Shown: positions 53,260 to 62,331, numbered from the stretch's first letter. The stretch: 64,000 bases of DNA from Glycomyces arizonensis DSM 44726 (GCF_000482705.1 NZ_AXWO01000015.1:1-64000); one strand, 5' to 3'. Numbers and translations are program-made. The notes: generated from the sequence alone by a model not told the origin.

Positions 53260-53850
53260 GTGACCGAATCCACTCCGAGCCGCCGCCGTGGCGACGACCT
53301 GGAGCACGCCATCTTCGAGGCCACCCTCGAAGAACTCGCCGAGGTCGGCTACGCGAACCTCCGCATGGAGAGCATCGCCGCCCGCGCCCGCGCGGGCAAG
53401 GCCTCCCTCTACAAGCGCTGGCCCAGCCGCGCCCACCTCGTCCGCGCCGCCGTCCGCCACCGGGGCGCCACGTCCGAGATGCTCTTCGAGCCCACCGGCG
53501 CCGTCCGCGCCGACTTGGAGCGCGTCATGCACCGCATCGCCGAGGTCCAGGCGGGCCCCGACGGCGAGGCCGTCCGGGGCTACGTCGGCGAGCTCACCGC
53601 CTCATCGGACGGCGAGGAGCTGCGCGACGACATCGAACGCCCCCGTGTCCGCATCGTCACCGCGATCTTCGAGGCGGGCATCAAGGCAGGCGCGGTCAGG
53701 CCCGAGGCGCTGACCCCGCGCATCGCCAACCTGGCGCCCTCGCTCATGACCCACTACTTCCTGACCCGCGGGGAGCCCGCCCCGCCCGAGGTCATCGACG
53801 AGATCCTCGACCTCGTCGTCATGCCGCTCATCACCGAGACCGGACGCTGA
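53260..53850 (+). CDS. TetR family repressor of the MFS exporter
   Basis: A 196-residue TetR with N-terminal DNA-binding helices (LRMESIAARARAGKASLYKRW) and a C-terminal TetR_C-like ligand domain (LTPRIANLAPSLMTHYFLTRG). GTG 53260 has AGGAGAC upstream. It is divergent from the exporter and its operator overlaps its own promoter region, so it should be autoregulated and should repress the exporter. Confidence 0.92.
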   Translation: MTESTPSRRRGDDLEHAIFEATLEELAEVGYANLRMESIAARARAGKASLYKRWPSRAHLVRAAVRHRGATSEMLFEPTGAVRADLERVMHRIAEVQAGPDGEAVRGYVGELTASSDGEELRDDIERPRVRIVTAIFEAGIKAGAVRPEALTPRIANLAPSLMTHYFLTRGEPAPPEVIDEILDLVVMPLITETGR

Positions 53851-53852
53851 GT

Positions 53853-53881
53853 GCCGCCGCGCGAGCGGATCGCGCGGCGGC
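53853..53881. terminator. Terminator between TetR and TerC genes
   Basis: A perfect 12-bp stem GCCGCCGCGCGA / TCGCGCGGCGGC with loop GCGGA lies between two convergent stops. Confidence 0.75.
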
Positions 53882-53889
53882 CCGGTCGG

Positions 53890-54885
53890 TCACTCCTCGT
53901 CGTCGCGGGGGCCGCCGATCGAACCGGCGTGCGCCCTGGCGCCCGGGTCGCGCTTGGTCTTGACCAGGCTCGCGACCGTGACGACGACGAGCACGCCGAT
54001 CACCACGCCGAGGCTGACCGGCGTCGAGATCTCCGGCACCGAGGTGTCGATGTCAACGTGCGCCCAATGCAGCATCAGCTTGACGCCGATGAACGCCAGG
54101 ATGATCGCCAGGCCCGTCGAGAGGTACACGAGCCGGTCGAGCAGGCCCTTGACGAGGAAGAACAGCGCCCGCAGGCCGAGGAGGGCGAACGCGTTGGCGG
54201 TGAAGACGATGTAGGCCTCTTCGGTGACGCCGAAGACCGCCGGGATCGAGTCCAGCGCGAACAAGAGGTCGACACTGCCGATGGCGACGAGGACCACGAA
54301 CAGCGGCGTCACCATCCGGCGGCCGTCGATGCGGGCGAAGAGCCTGCCGCCGGAGTACTTGTCGGTGGCGGGCAGGAGCCGCTGCGCGGCCTTGACCATG
54401 ACGTTGTTCTCGACGTCGGGGTCCTCGTCGCGGTGGCGGAAGAGCTGCACCGCCGTGTACACCAGCAGCAGCCCGAACAGCAGGAACATGAACGAGAACA
54501 GGTTCAGCAGCGCCGCCCCGGCGGCGATGAAGATCGCGCGCATGATGAGCGCGAGCACGATCCCGAAGGTGAGCGCCTTGTGCTGGTGCTCGGTCGGGAC
54601 GGCGAACGTGGTCATGATGATGACGAACACGAACAGGTTGTCGACCGACAGGCTCTTCTCGATGACGTAGCCGGCGAAGTACTGGGTGCCGTAGTCGCCG
54701 CCGTACTGGGCGCCGAACCACACGCCGAAGCCGATCGCGACGAGGATGTAGAACACCGACCAGGCGGTGGCCTCCTTGAATCCGACGCGGTGCGGCCGCA
54801 CCGCGGCCAGGACGAGGTCCACGGCCAAAAGTGCCACGATCAGGCCGATCGTGACCGCCCACGTGACTGGGCTGATATCGAGCAT
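53890..54885 (-). CDS. TerC/Alx family integral membrane protein
   Basis: A 331-residue protein with about nine helices. Family motifs: GYVIEKSLSVDNLFVFVIIM, LLPATDKYSGGRLF and SVDLLFALDSIPAVFGVTEEAYIVFTAN (split here by helices), with conserved Asp residues in the membrane. TerC proteins take part in manganese homeostasis and export-linked metallation; older names cite tellurite resistance. The upstream gap 54886-55067 has a hairpin (about 54929-54947) but no convincing yybP-ykoY riboswitch. Confidence 0.93.
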   Translation of the reverse strand: MLDISPVTWAVTIGLIVALLAVDLVLAAVRPHRVGFKEATAWSVFYILVAIGFGVWFGAQYGGDYGTQYFAGYVIEKSLSVDNLFVFVIIMTTFAVPTEHQHKALTFGIVLALIMRAIFIAAGAALLNLFSFMFLLFGLLLVYTAVQLFRHRDEDPDVENNVMVKAAQRLLPATDKYSGGRLFARIDGRRMVTPLFVVLVAIGSVDLLFALDSIPAVFGVTEEAYIVFTANAFALLGLRALFFLVKGLLDRLVYLSTGLAIILAFIGVKLMLHWAHVDIDTSVPEISTPVSLGVVIGVLVVVTVASLVKTKRDPGARAHAGSIGGPRDDEE

Positions 54886-55067
54886 TCCTTCCTCCGGTTC
54901 GATCTGGCTCGTCGGCAGTCGGCGGGCGGCGCCTGCGGTTCAGGCGCTCGTCCCGAAGAAGAGGCATCCACAGTGCCGCCATAGAGACTGCGGACTGACA
55001 TCATGTTGCTCAGCACTGTACGCGAACGCAGGGGAGACCGGTGCGGCGGATGACGCGGTTCACACGT

Positions 55068-55682
55068 TCAGCGCCGCCCGGGGACGGCGGCGCGGATCGA
55101 GAGGTCGAAGGCGGCGACGAGCCGCATGAACCGCTCGGTGAACTCCTCGGGATCGAGCGGGTCCCCGCCCTCGACGACCCAGGTGCTGACGAACGCGGCG
55201 CCGCCACCGGTCAGGAAGAGCGAGAAGTCCTCGACCTCCCGCGCGTCGGCGTCCTCGCCCAGGGCGCGCCTGACGGCCTGGCGGTTGCACGGCAGCAGCA
55301 TCGCGGTGAGGGCCTTGTTCATGGCGAACGCGACCGAGCTGTTGCACAGGGCCCGGTAGAACACGCGGTGCGCCGCGAAGTGGCGGGCGACGGCCAGCAC
55401 GCGCTCGCGTGTGCCGTCCGGGCCGACGATGGCCTCCAGGCGGGGGATGAGCTCGGCTCCTGCCAGGTCGAGCGCGGCCTCCAGCAGGAGGGTCTCGCGG
55501 TCGCCGAAGTGCTGGTAGACCAGTTGGCGGCTCACGTCGGCGACCTCGGCGATCTCGGAGAGCGGCACGGCGGCGGTGCCGTGCTCGGTCACGAGGGCCA
55601 CCGTGGCGTCCAAGAGCGCGGCCCGCGAGCGGCGCACCCGGCGGTCTTTGGCGGGAGCGGCTTGATGCAGTCGGAACTCCAT
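55068..55682 (-). CDS. TetR family transcriptional regulator
   Basis: A 204-residue TetR. DNA-binding part: RSRAALLDATVALVTEHGTA, then VPLSEIAEVADVSRQLVYQHFG; C-terminal domain has ARHFAAHRVFYRALCNSSVAF. ATG 55682 begins MEFRLHQAAPAK. It is divergent from the reductase at 55782, which could be its target. The 99-base gap contains related GTATA-rich bits (GCGTATACAGG, CACGTATATGG) but no clear dyad. Confidence 0.88.
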   Translation of the reverse strand: MEFRLHQAAPAKDRRVRRSRAALLDATVALVTEHGTAAVPLSEIAEVADVSRQLVYQHFGDRETLLLEAALDLAGAELIPRLEAIVGPDGTRERVLAVARHFAAHRVFYRALCNSSVAFAMNKALTAMLLPCNRQAVRRALGEDADAREVEDFSLFLTGGGAAFVSTWVVEGGDPLDPEEFTERFMRLVAAFDLSIRAAVPGRR

Positions 55683-55781
55683 GTGGCAAGCGTATACAGG
55701 CGTGGCTAACGAGCCCACCGTAAAGTAACTGACACGTATATGGGAACACGCGAGCCGCGCTCGCGGGAGTAGCATCCGGCC

Positions 55782-56777
55782 ATGGTGATCTGCGTATACG
55801 GCGCGGGCAGCATCGGCTGCTACGTCGGCGGCCGACTCGCCGCCACCGGCGCCGAGGTGGTGTTCGTCGGCCGCGAGCGCATCGCCCGCCAGCTCGCCGG
55901 ACATGGCATCACCGTCACCGACTGGCGCGGCGCCGAGCTGCGTGCGCCCGCTCCGCGATACGAGACGAGCCCCGACGCCGCCGCCGGAGCCGACCTCGTC
56001 CTCGTCACCGTGAAATCGGCGGCCACCGCCACCGCCGCGGCGGAACTGGCGCCGCGCCTCAAGCCCGGCGCGGTCGTCATCGGCTTTCAGAACGGCCTGC
56101 GAGGCGCCGAGATCCTCCGCGAAGGGCTCAGCGGCACCGCCGTCCTGCCCGGCACGGTCGGATTCAACGTGGTGAACCGCGGGGCGGGCTGGTTCCACTG
56201 CGCCACCTCCGGCGAGCTCGAAGTGCAGGCGCACGACGACCTGTCGGCATGGACGGCCGCGTTCGAGCGCGCAGGACTGCCGCTCACCCAACACGACGAC
56301 ATGGCGGGCGTGCAGGCCGCCAAGCTCCTGCTCAACCTCAACAACGCCGTCAACGCCCTGTCCGGCCTGCCGCTGAAAGAGGAGCTGTCCCGGCGCGCCT
56401 ACCGGCGCTGCCTCGCCGCAGCGCAGCGCGAGGCGCTGGCGGCCTTCGCCGCCGCGGGCATCGCCCCGGCCAGGCTCACCCCGCTGCCGCCGAAGTGGAC
56501 CCCGTTCCTGCTCGGCGCGCCCGACGCGGTCTTCACCCGCGTCGCCGCCCGCATGCTCGCGATCGACCCGCTCGCGCGCTCGTCGATGTGGGAGGACCTG
56601 GAGGCCGGGCGCGCCACCGAGGTGGACTACCTCAACGGCGAGATCGTCGCGATGGCGCGGGCGCACGGCACCGAGGCGCCGGTCAACGAGCGCCTCGCGG
56701 CCCTCGTCCACGACGCCGAAGCGGGCGGAAGGCGCGACTGGACCGGCGAGGAACTGCTCGCCGAGCTGCGCCGCTAG
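55782..56777 (+). CDS. Ketopantoate reductase-like protein
   Basis: A 331-residue member of the 2-dehydropantoate 2-reductase family, NADPH-dependent. Rossmann motif VYGAGSIGCYVGGRLA at the N-terminus, LVTVKSAATATAA, the family GFQNGLRGAEIL, and a C-terminal helical domain with KLLLNLNNAVNALSG containing the catalytic-type Lys. panB/panC are not near, so it may act in another pathway; the family includes paralogues of unknown substrate. Confidence 0.88.
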   Translation: MVICVYGAGSIGCYVGGRLAATGAEVVFVGRERIARQLAGHGITVTDWRGAELRAPAPRYETSPDAAAGADLVLVTVKSAATATAAAELAPRLKPGAVVIGFQNGLRGAEILREGLSGTAVLPGTVGFNVVNRGAGWFHCATSGELEVQAHDDLSAWTAAFERAGLPLTQHDDMAGVQAAKLLLNLNNAVNALSGLPLKEELSRRAYRRCLAAAQREALAAFAAAGIAPARLTPLPPKWTPFLLGAPDAVFTRVAARMLAIDPLARSSMWEDLEAGRATEVDYLNGEIVAMARAHGTEAPVNERLAALVHDAEAGGRRDWTGEELLAELRR

Positions 56778-56780
56778 CCC

Positions 56781-57224
56781 TCACTCCTCCGGGGGTCTGG
56801 GCTCCCCGTGCATCGCGCGCAGCAGCGCCGGGAGCCCGATCTCGAGCCCTTCGCGCTCGGCAGGCGTCATCCCCTCGATCCACTGGAGGTAGCGCGGATG
56901 GACGGCCGAGGCGATCTCGCGATGGAGCCGCCGCCCGGCGTCGGTGATCTCGAGCCGGTAGAGGCGCCGGTTGTCCGGGTCGCGCTCGCGCCGGACCAGG
57001 CCGTCCGACTCGAGGTCGGTCACCAGACGGCTGACGGTGCTCTTCTCCAAGCCGAGGCGTTCGGCCAGCTCGCGCTGGGACAGCCCCGAGCGGAGGTCGA
57101 GCTCGTGGAGCGCGAACAGCTGCGACAGCGAGGCCGGGTGCCCGGGCACCGCGCGGTCCATGAGGACGAGCCCGGTCGTGCGGAGCAGGTCTGTGAGCAG
57201 GTGGTGCAGCCGGTGCGTGTCCAA
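56781..57224 (-). CDS. MarR family transcriptional regulator
   Basis: A 147-residue winged-helix regulator: SQLFALHELDLRSGLSQREL, LGLEKSTVSRLVTDLE and the wing RRERDPDNRRLYRLEITDAG. TTG 57224 is preferred because AAAGGAG stands five bases before it; an upstream TTG at 57257 would add eleven unconserved residues. Divergent from a methyltransferase; two matching inverted repeats lie between and one overlaps its own promoter region. Convergent with the reductase, three bases apart. Confidence 0.88.
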   Translation of the reverse strand: MDTHRLHHLLTDLLRTTGLVLMDRAVPGHPASLSQLFALHELDLRSGLSQRELAERLGLEKSTVSRLVTDLESDGLVRRERDPDNRRLYRLEITDAGRRLHREIASAVHPRYLQWIEGMTPAEREGLEIGLPALLRAMHGEPRPPEE

Positions 57225-57247
57225 CGACGCTCCTTTCGCCACCGCTG

Positions 57248-57303
57248 AGTTGTGCAAAGCAACTATTTATTTTAGACTAGACAGAGAGTTGCAAGCTACA
57301 ACT
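57248..57303. promoter_or_regulatory. Two MarR operator-like repeats AGTTG-N7-CAACT
   Basis: Seventeen-base sites AGTTGTGCAAAGCAACT (57248-57264) and AGTTGCAAGCTACAACT (57287-57303) share the same arms and spacing; centres are 39 bases apart, nearly four turns. They flank an AT-rich promoter core (ATTTATTTTAGACTAGA) in the gap between the divergent MarR and methyltransferase genes. Confidence 0.75.
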
Positions 57304-57316
57304 ATTGGAGATCCGC

Positions 57317-57910
57317 ATGCCACGCCACAACCACCATCACCACGGACACGGGCACGGGACCATCGACGGCCGAGCCAGCGGGTGGTACAACTTCCTCTCC
57401 AAGAGCTTCAGGCGCCTGGCCTACCGACGAATCGCCAAGGACGTCGCCCGCTCCGCCCCCCGATCGGGGGCCGTGCTCGACATCGGCACGGGCCCCGGCG
57501 TGATGCTGGTCGAGCTCCACCGCTTCCGCCCCGACCTCGAACTCACCGGCGTCGACCTCTCGGCCGACATGGTCGCGCACGCGAAGCGCAACCTGGGCGA
57601 ACGGGCGGCGGTGCGGCTCGCCGACGTCGCCGAGCTCCCGTTCGAAGCGGAGCGCTTCGACCTGGTCGTCGCCTCGTTCAGCGCCCACCACTGGGAGGAC
57701 CCGGCCGCGGGCGCCGCCGAGATCGCCCGCGTGCTGCGGCCCGGCGGCCGACTCCTGATCTACGACTTCGAGCACGCGCCGTACGACGCCATCGCAGGAC
57801 AATCGCGGCTCGACGACGTCAGCCGCGGCCCGTTCCACGTCGGTCTAGGCCGGCTCATGCGCAGCCAGCGGTTCGAGGCCACCGCGACGACAGGGACCCA
57901 ACGCTCATAG
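57317..57910 (+). CDS. Histidine-rich SAM-dependent methyltransferase
   Basis: A 197-residue class I methyltransferase. SAM motif LDIGTGPGVMLVELH, acidic GVDLSADMV, LADVAELPFE and the post-motif LRPGGRLLIYDFEH. The N-terminus PRHNHHHHGHGHGTIDG has nine histidines in 17 residues, suggesting metal binding. ATG 57317 has TTGGAG six bases upstream. Its divergent MarR with paired operators implies induction by a small molecule or metal. Substrate unknown; the C-terminus is short after the core. Confidence 0.85.
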   Translation: MPRHNHHHHGHGHGTIDGRASGWYNFLSKSFRRLAYRRIAKDVARSAPRSGAVLDIGTGPGVMLVELHRFRPDLELTGVDLSADMVAHAKRNLGERAAVRLADVAELPFEAERFDLVVASFSAHHWEDPAAGAAEIARVLRPGGRLLIYDFEHAPYDAIAGQSRLDDVSRGPFHVGLGRLMRSQRFEATATTGTQRS

Positions 57911-57912
57911 CG

Positions 57913-58977
57913 TCATTCGGTCAGCCATTCGCAGGGCGTGGTCATGGTGATTTCCCGCTTCACCGTGAAGGCTCCGGTATCCGGATCGATGCTCAGGATC
58001 AGGCCGTCCGCTCCGAACGTGCAGCTCGCGGTGATCGGCTCGGCGCCGTCCGAGTCCGCGGGGACGAGGTCGAACTCGACCGAGCCCTCAGCGAGTGTGC
58101 TGAGGCGCAGGCTCCCTTGCCCCAGCCAGCTCACCGGCGCCACCTCCGGGTACTCGGTGACCCGCCACGGCTCGGAGCGATCGGCATCGACGAACGGCAC
58201 GCTGTTCGGCAGATAGAACGGACAGCTCTCGCTGGGGCTGATCATGCACCTGTCGAGGTAGACGCGCAGCGCTTCGTTGACGGCCGCCTCGCCCTCTGCG
58301 GTGAACTCGAGCCTGGGCTCGGGCAGGTAGTCGATCGTCCGCTCGCCGCCGAGTTCGACGAAGTGGTTCCCGAGGACCAGCATCGGCGGGAGGTGCATGT
58401 CGATCTCTGGCGGAACGGACTCGTAGAAGTGGTACACGCCCGGCAGCAGGTAGAGGCTCTCGGCCGGTCCTGCCACGCCGTTCACCTCAAGGGCGGCTTC
58501 CGTGTAGGACCTGCTGATGAGGCGGTTGTCGATGAGCGGTTCCCCGGAGTCGAACTCCACTCTGTAGCGGTACGCCAGGCGCGTGCCGTCGTCGGCGCGG
58601 ATCTCGGCGTACACGCTGGCGCTGCGTTCGCCGTCCTTCTCGCGTTTGTAGCCGACCTGGGCGACCTCGACGATCTCCCAGGCCGAGTCCAGCGCCTCGG
58701 GAACCAGGAACGGGCTCCCCGGAGGGTTCTCGAGCCGTTCGAGCGCCGCGTCGACATCGCCCGCGCGGACGTCTTCCAGGAAGGAGCGGACCGCCTCCTC
58801 GGCGGAGGAGCTCTGGGTGGGGAACCACGTCAGGGCCGCGGCGGCCAAGGCGAACACGGCGATGAGAACCAGGCCGAGATTCGACACGCGGCGCCGGGCC
58901 CGCAGCGGTGGAGGAGGGGCGGGCTCGTAGAGCGGGAGATGGATCTCCTGCCGTGGTGCCTGGTGGGGGTCGCGCAC
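57913..58977 (-). CDS. Single-pass membrane protein, unknown function
   Basis: A 354-residue protein. The cytoplasmic start (about 30 residues, ending RARRR) is followed by one hydrophobic segment (about 33-50) and a long exported part. Residues about 58-160 (SSAEEAVRSFLEDVRAGDVDAALERLEN) look like a NTF2/lumazine-binding-type module as seen in DUF4878-like proteins. The rest, with cysteines in CMISPSESC and a late SCTFGADG, is not recognised. GTG 58977 has few alternatives. It overlaps no neighbour. Confidence 0.65.
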   Translation of the reverse strand: MRDPHQAPRQEIHLPLYEPAPPPPLRARRRVSNLGLVLIAVFALAAAALTWFPTQSSSAEEAVRSFLEDVRAGDVDAALERLENPPGSPFLVPEALDSAWEIVEVAQVGYKREKDGERSASVYAEIRADDGTRLAYRYRVEFDSGEPLIDNRLISRSYTEAALEVNGVAGPAESLYLLPGVYHFYESVPPEIDMHLPPMLVLGNHFVELGGERTIDYLPEPRLEFTAEGEAAVNEALRVYLDRCMISPSESCPFYLPNSVPFVDADRSEPWRVTEYPEVAPVSWLGQGSLRLSTLAEGSVEFDLVPADSDGAEPITASCTFGADGLILSIDPDTGAFTVKREITMTTPCEWLTE

Positions 58978-59043
58978 CGATCACTCCCGGATTCCGTACT
59001 GTGGTCTGCGGACCACCCTAGTACCCCTGCATAAAGGACTCCC

Positions 59044-59907
59044 ATGGCTCAGCGCCGCCTCCCCTCCTTCGACTCGGCCGCGCTGCGGGTCCGTGCCGAG
59101 CGCTTGACCGTGAGGATGGAGGCGCTGCCGAGGCCGCCGTTCGTGATCGCCGCGGTCGCCGCGACCGCGCTGCTCGTGGCCGCGCTGGCCGGTGTCTCGG
59201 GCGCGGAGCGGCGAGTGGCGGAGGTGGGAATCTTCGCGGCGAGCGATAGCGGAAGCAACGGCGTAGGCCCGCACACGGAGGTCGAAGGGGCCGATATCGA
59301 GATCCTCGAGTACGGCTTCGGACTCATCGAACTGAACGGCTGGGAGCGGCTGACGGTCGGTGCGGTCGTGCGCAATCCGAGTCCCACAGCGTTCGCGAAC
59401 CTTCTGTTCGAGGTCACCGCGGACAGCGGAGAGACCTTGGTGGACTCGTTCAGGTCCCATGACATCCCTCCGGGCAGTGACGCCCTGATCGGCGGCATAC
59501 TCACCGATGCGGACACGGCCTGGGCCGACGCCGAACTCGAACTGACCGTCGAAGAGGCGTCATCCGAGTCGTCCGGTCCCCCGACTCTTCCCGAGCGGTT
59601 CACCGTCGTCGAGGTCGAACCGCTGCTCTTCCCACAGGGGCAGCGGATCGTCTACCGGATCGAGTCCGAGTTCGACGGCGCAACGGGGACCAGGCCCGAT
59701 GTCGTCTTCCGCGATGCGGACGGCGCCATCGTCGGCGGCGTCGGCGGGGAGGACCACGTGGTCGACGGCGCGGACGGCAACAGCTCGATACCTGTACCGC
59801 CCGGCACCTCGGTGCACCACTTCAATCTCCGGTCGGAGGAGATACCGGCAGGCGCCGACCTTCTCCAGACCGAGATCGGACCGGGTGGCGTCATTCCCGG
59901 CGGGTGA
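59044..59907 (+). CDS. Single-pass exported-domain protein, unknown function
   Basis: A 287-residue protein: about 30 cytoplasmic residues (basic), one membrane segment (about 34-52) and an extracytoplasmic region of two beta-rich parts. ERLTVGAVVRNPSPTAFANLLF resembles a FxLYD/DUF4352-like fold. It is divergent from the similar single-pass protein at 58977 with a 66-base gap, so the two may act together. No catalytic motif seen. Confidence 0.65.
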   Translation: MAQRRLPSFDSAALRVRAERLTVRMEALPRPPFVIAAVAATALLVAALAGVSGAERRVAEVGIFAASDSGSNGVGPHTEVEGADIEILEYGFGLIELNGWERLTVGAVVRNPSPTAFANLLFEVTADSGETLVDSFRSHDIPPGSDALIGGILTDADTAWADAELELTVEEASSESSGPPTLPERFTVVEVEPLLFPQGQRIVYRIESEFDGATGTRPDVVFRDADGAIVGGVGGEDHVVDGADGNSSIPVPPGTSVHHFNLRSEEIPAGADLLQTEIGPGGVIPGG

Positions 59908-60011
59908 TCCGCGTCTCGTCTCGCATGCCGGGAATACCTCTGGGAAGGCCGCCGTTGAGGTAGATGCAAACGCATGAACATCGGCTCGCCTGAGGCGAGC
60001 GAACAGGAGAC

Positions 60012-61178
60012 ATGATGCAGTTCGGAATCTTCTCGGTCAGCGACATCACGCGCGACCCGGTCTCGGGCGAGACGCCGACCGAGGCGGAGCGGATCGACGC
60101 GATCGTCCAGATCGCGCGCAAGACCGAAGAGGTCGGCCTCGACGTCTTCGCCATCGGCGAGCACCACAACCCGCCGTTCTTCTCCTCCTCGCCGACCACG
60201 CTGCTGGCCCACATCGCCGCCCTCACCGAGCGGCTGATTTTGACCACCGCGACCACGCTCATCACCACGAACGACCCGGTGCGCATCGCCGAGGAGTACG
60301 CGATGCTCCAGCACCTGTCCAAGGGCCGGATGGACCTCATGCTCGGCCGCGGCAACACCGCGCCGGTCTACCCGTGGTTCGGCCAGGACCTCCGCCAGGG
60401 CCTGCCGCTCGCGCTGGAGCACTACAACCTGCTCCACCGGCTGTGGCGCGAGGACGTCGTGGACTGGGAGGGCGAGTTCCGCACCCCGCTCCAGGGCTTC
60501 ACCTCGACGCCGCGCCCGCTGGACGACGTGCCGCCGTTCGTCTGGCACGGCTCCATCCGCACGCCGGAGGTCGCCGAGCAGGCCGCGTTCTACGGCAACG
60601 GCTTCTTCGCCAACCACATCTTCTGGCCCTCCTCGCACTCGCTGCGCCTGATCGAGTTCTACCGCCAGCGGTTCGCGCACTACGGCCACGGCACCAAGAA
60701 GCAGGCGATCGTCGGCCTCGGCGGCCAGGCCTACATCGCCAAGCGCTCGCAGGACGCCTACCGGGAGTTCCGCCCGTACTTCGACGAGGCCCCCGTCTAC
60801 GGCCACGGCCCGACGCTGGAGGACTTCAGCACGATGACGCCGCTGACCGTCGGCAGCCCGCAGGAGGTGATCGAGAAGACCCTCACCTTCCACGACACGT
60901 TCGGCGACTACCAGCGCCAGCTGTTCCTCATGGACCACGCGGGCCTGCCGCTCAAGACCGTCCTCAACCAGCTCGACCTGCTCGGCGAGGAGGTCGTCCC
61001 GGTCCTGCGCAAGGAACTCGCCTCGCGCCGCGACCCGGACTCGGCCGACGCGCCCACGCACGCGGGCCTGGTGGAGGCCAAGTACGGCGACGGGCCCGTC
61101 CGCCAGCCGAAGCCGAACGCCAACCAGGGCGACAACACCGCCGGTGCCACGCCCTACCAGGACACGAGCGAGGAATGA
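60012..61178 (+). CDS. Luciferase-like FMN-dependent monooxygenase
   Basis: A 388-residue LLM-class oxidoreductase needing reduced FMN. TIM-barrel signatures: GLDVFAIGEHHNPPF, TTATTLITTNDPVRIAEEYAML, GRMDLMLGRGNT and VWHGSIRTPEVAEQAA. It matches the CE1758-type group found with an FMN reductase and a MarR, as here. The start is ATG 60012 or ATG 60015. Stop overlaps the next ATG. The substrate is unknown. Confidence 0.9.
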   Translation: MMQFGIFSVSDITRDPVSGETPTEAERIDAIVQIARKTEEVGLDVFAIGEHHNPPFFSSSPTTLLAHIAALTERLILTTATTLITTNDPVRIAEEYAMLQHLSKGRMDLMLGRGNTAPVYPWFGQDLRQGLPLALEHYNLLHRLWREDVVDWEGEFRTPLQGFTSTPRPLDDVPPFVWHGSIRTPEVAEQAAFYGNGFFANHIFWPSSHSLRLIEFYRQRFAHYGHGTKKQAIVGLGGQAYIAKRSQDAYREFRPYFDEAPVYGHGPTLEDFSTMTPLTVGSPQEVIEKTLTFHDTFGDYQRQLFLMDHAGLPLKTVLNQLDLLGEEVVPVLRKELASRRDPDSADAPTHAGLVEAKYGDGPVRQPKPNANQGDNTAGATPYQDTSEE

Positions 61179-61648
61179 TGACCGCCCGCACCAGAGGCCA
61201 CCTGGCCAACGACTCGTGGGAAGCGCTCCTGACCGCCCACGCGGTGCTCATGAAGCGCTTCGCCGCCGCCCCGATCTGGGACGAGGTGTCGATGCGCGAG
61301 TACGACGTGCTCTACACCCTGTCCAAGCACGAGGGGCCGATCCGGCTCGGCGAATTGAACCGGAGCGTCCTGCTCAGCCAGCCCGCACTGTCGCGGCTGG
61401 TCGAGCGGCTCGCCGACCGGGGGCTGGTCGAGCGCGCCCCCGACCCGGCCGACGGCCGCGGCGTCCGCCTCGCGCTCACCGAGGCCGGGCGCGAGCAGCA
61501 GCGCCGCACCGGCAGGCGCCACGCGGCCGACGTCACGCGCGAGGTCGGCGCCGCGCTCACCGAAGACGAGATGCGCCAACTGGAGGCGCTCACGAGCAAA
61601 CTCGCGGGCAGCACCGTTCACCGCGAGATCGAGGAGGCAGCGACATGA
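61175..61648 (+). CDS. MarR family regulator in LLM/FMN-reductase operon
   Basis: A 157-residue MarR: REYDVLYTLSKHEGPIRLGE, LLSQPALSRLVERLADRG, APDPADGRGVRLALTEAG. It is embedded in the operon between the monooxygenase and the reductase, overlapping each by four bases (ATGA), so it is probably autoregulatory for all three. Confidence 0.92.
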   Translation: MMTARTRGHLANDSWEALLTAHAVLMKRFAAAPIWDEVSMREYDVLYTLSKHEGPIRLGELNRSVLLSQPALSRLVERLADRGLVERAPDPADGRGVRLALTEAGREQQRRTGRRHAADVTREVGAALTEDEMRQLEALTSKLAGSTVHREIEEAAT

Positions 61649-62331
61649 CCGATCCGCAGGAGTTCCGGCTCGCCGTCGTCAGCGGCGGCACCAGCGACCC
61701 GTCGTCCACGCGCATGCTGGCCGACCGGATCGCGGGCCGCGTCGCCGCACTGGCGGGCGAGCGCGGCGAACGCGTGGCGATCGACGTGATCGACCTGCGC
61801 GAACTCGCCTCCGAGATCACCACCGCGATCGTCTCCCAGCTCATGGGCCCGAAGATGACGCGGGCGATCGAGGTGCTCGGCGCCGCCGACGGCCTCGTCG
61901 CCAGCGCCCCGGTCTACAAGGCCGCCCCGAGCGGCCTGTTCAGCTCGTTCTTCCACGTGCTGGACAACGACCTCTTGATCGCCAAGCCGGTGGTGCTCGC
62001 CGCCACCGCGGGCACCGCGCGGCACGCGCTCGTCGTCGACGAGCAGATGCGCTCGCTGTTCGCCTACCTGCGCACGTTGACGGCGCCCACCTCGGTGTTC
62101 GCCGCCAGCGAGGACTGGCAGGACAAGGACTTGGGCCAGCGCGTCGACCGCGCCGCCGTCGAGCTGCTGCTGCTGTTGGAGAGCCGCTTCGCCGACAAGG
62201 TCAAGGACGAGTCGTGGAAGAGCTACCAGCACGAATACGGCAGCGCCGGGGGCACCGAGCTCGACATCGACCTGAGCACCGACCTCATGCGCCTGGCCGC
62301 CGGGGGCTCGGCACCGCGCACCGAGCAGTGA
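61645..62331 (+). CDS. NADPH-dependent FMN reductase (CE1759-like)
   Basis: A 228-residue flavodoxin-fold protein. LAVVSGGTSDPSSTRMLADR is the phosphate-binding loop; ADGLVASAPVYKAAPSGLFSSFF is the flavin-site motif. It would supply reduced FMN to the monooxygenase two genes upstream. ATG 61645 overlaps the MarR stop. Four bases after its stop the convergent MFS gene ends. Confidence 0.9.
   Translation: MTDPQEFRLAVVSGGTSDPSSTRMLADRIAGRVAALAGERGERVAIDVIDLRELASEITTAIVSQLMGPKMTRAIEVLGAADGLVASAPVYKAAPSGLFSSFFHVLDNDLLIAKPVVLAATAGTARHALVVDEQMRSLFAYLRTLTAPTSVFAASEDWQDKDLGQRVDRAAVELLLLLESRFADKVKDESWKSYQHEYGSAGGTELDIDLSTDLMRLAAGGSAPRTEQ

Noticed and set aside
54886..55067. yybP-ykoY manganese riboswitch upstream of TerC
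   Set aside because: A short GC hairpin exists but the conserved yybP-ykoY core could not be found on the minus strand.
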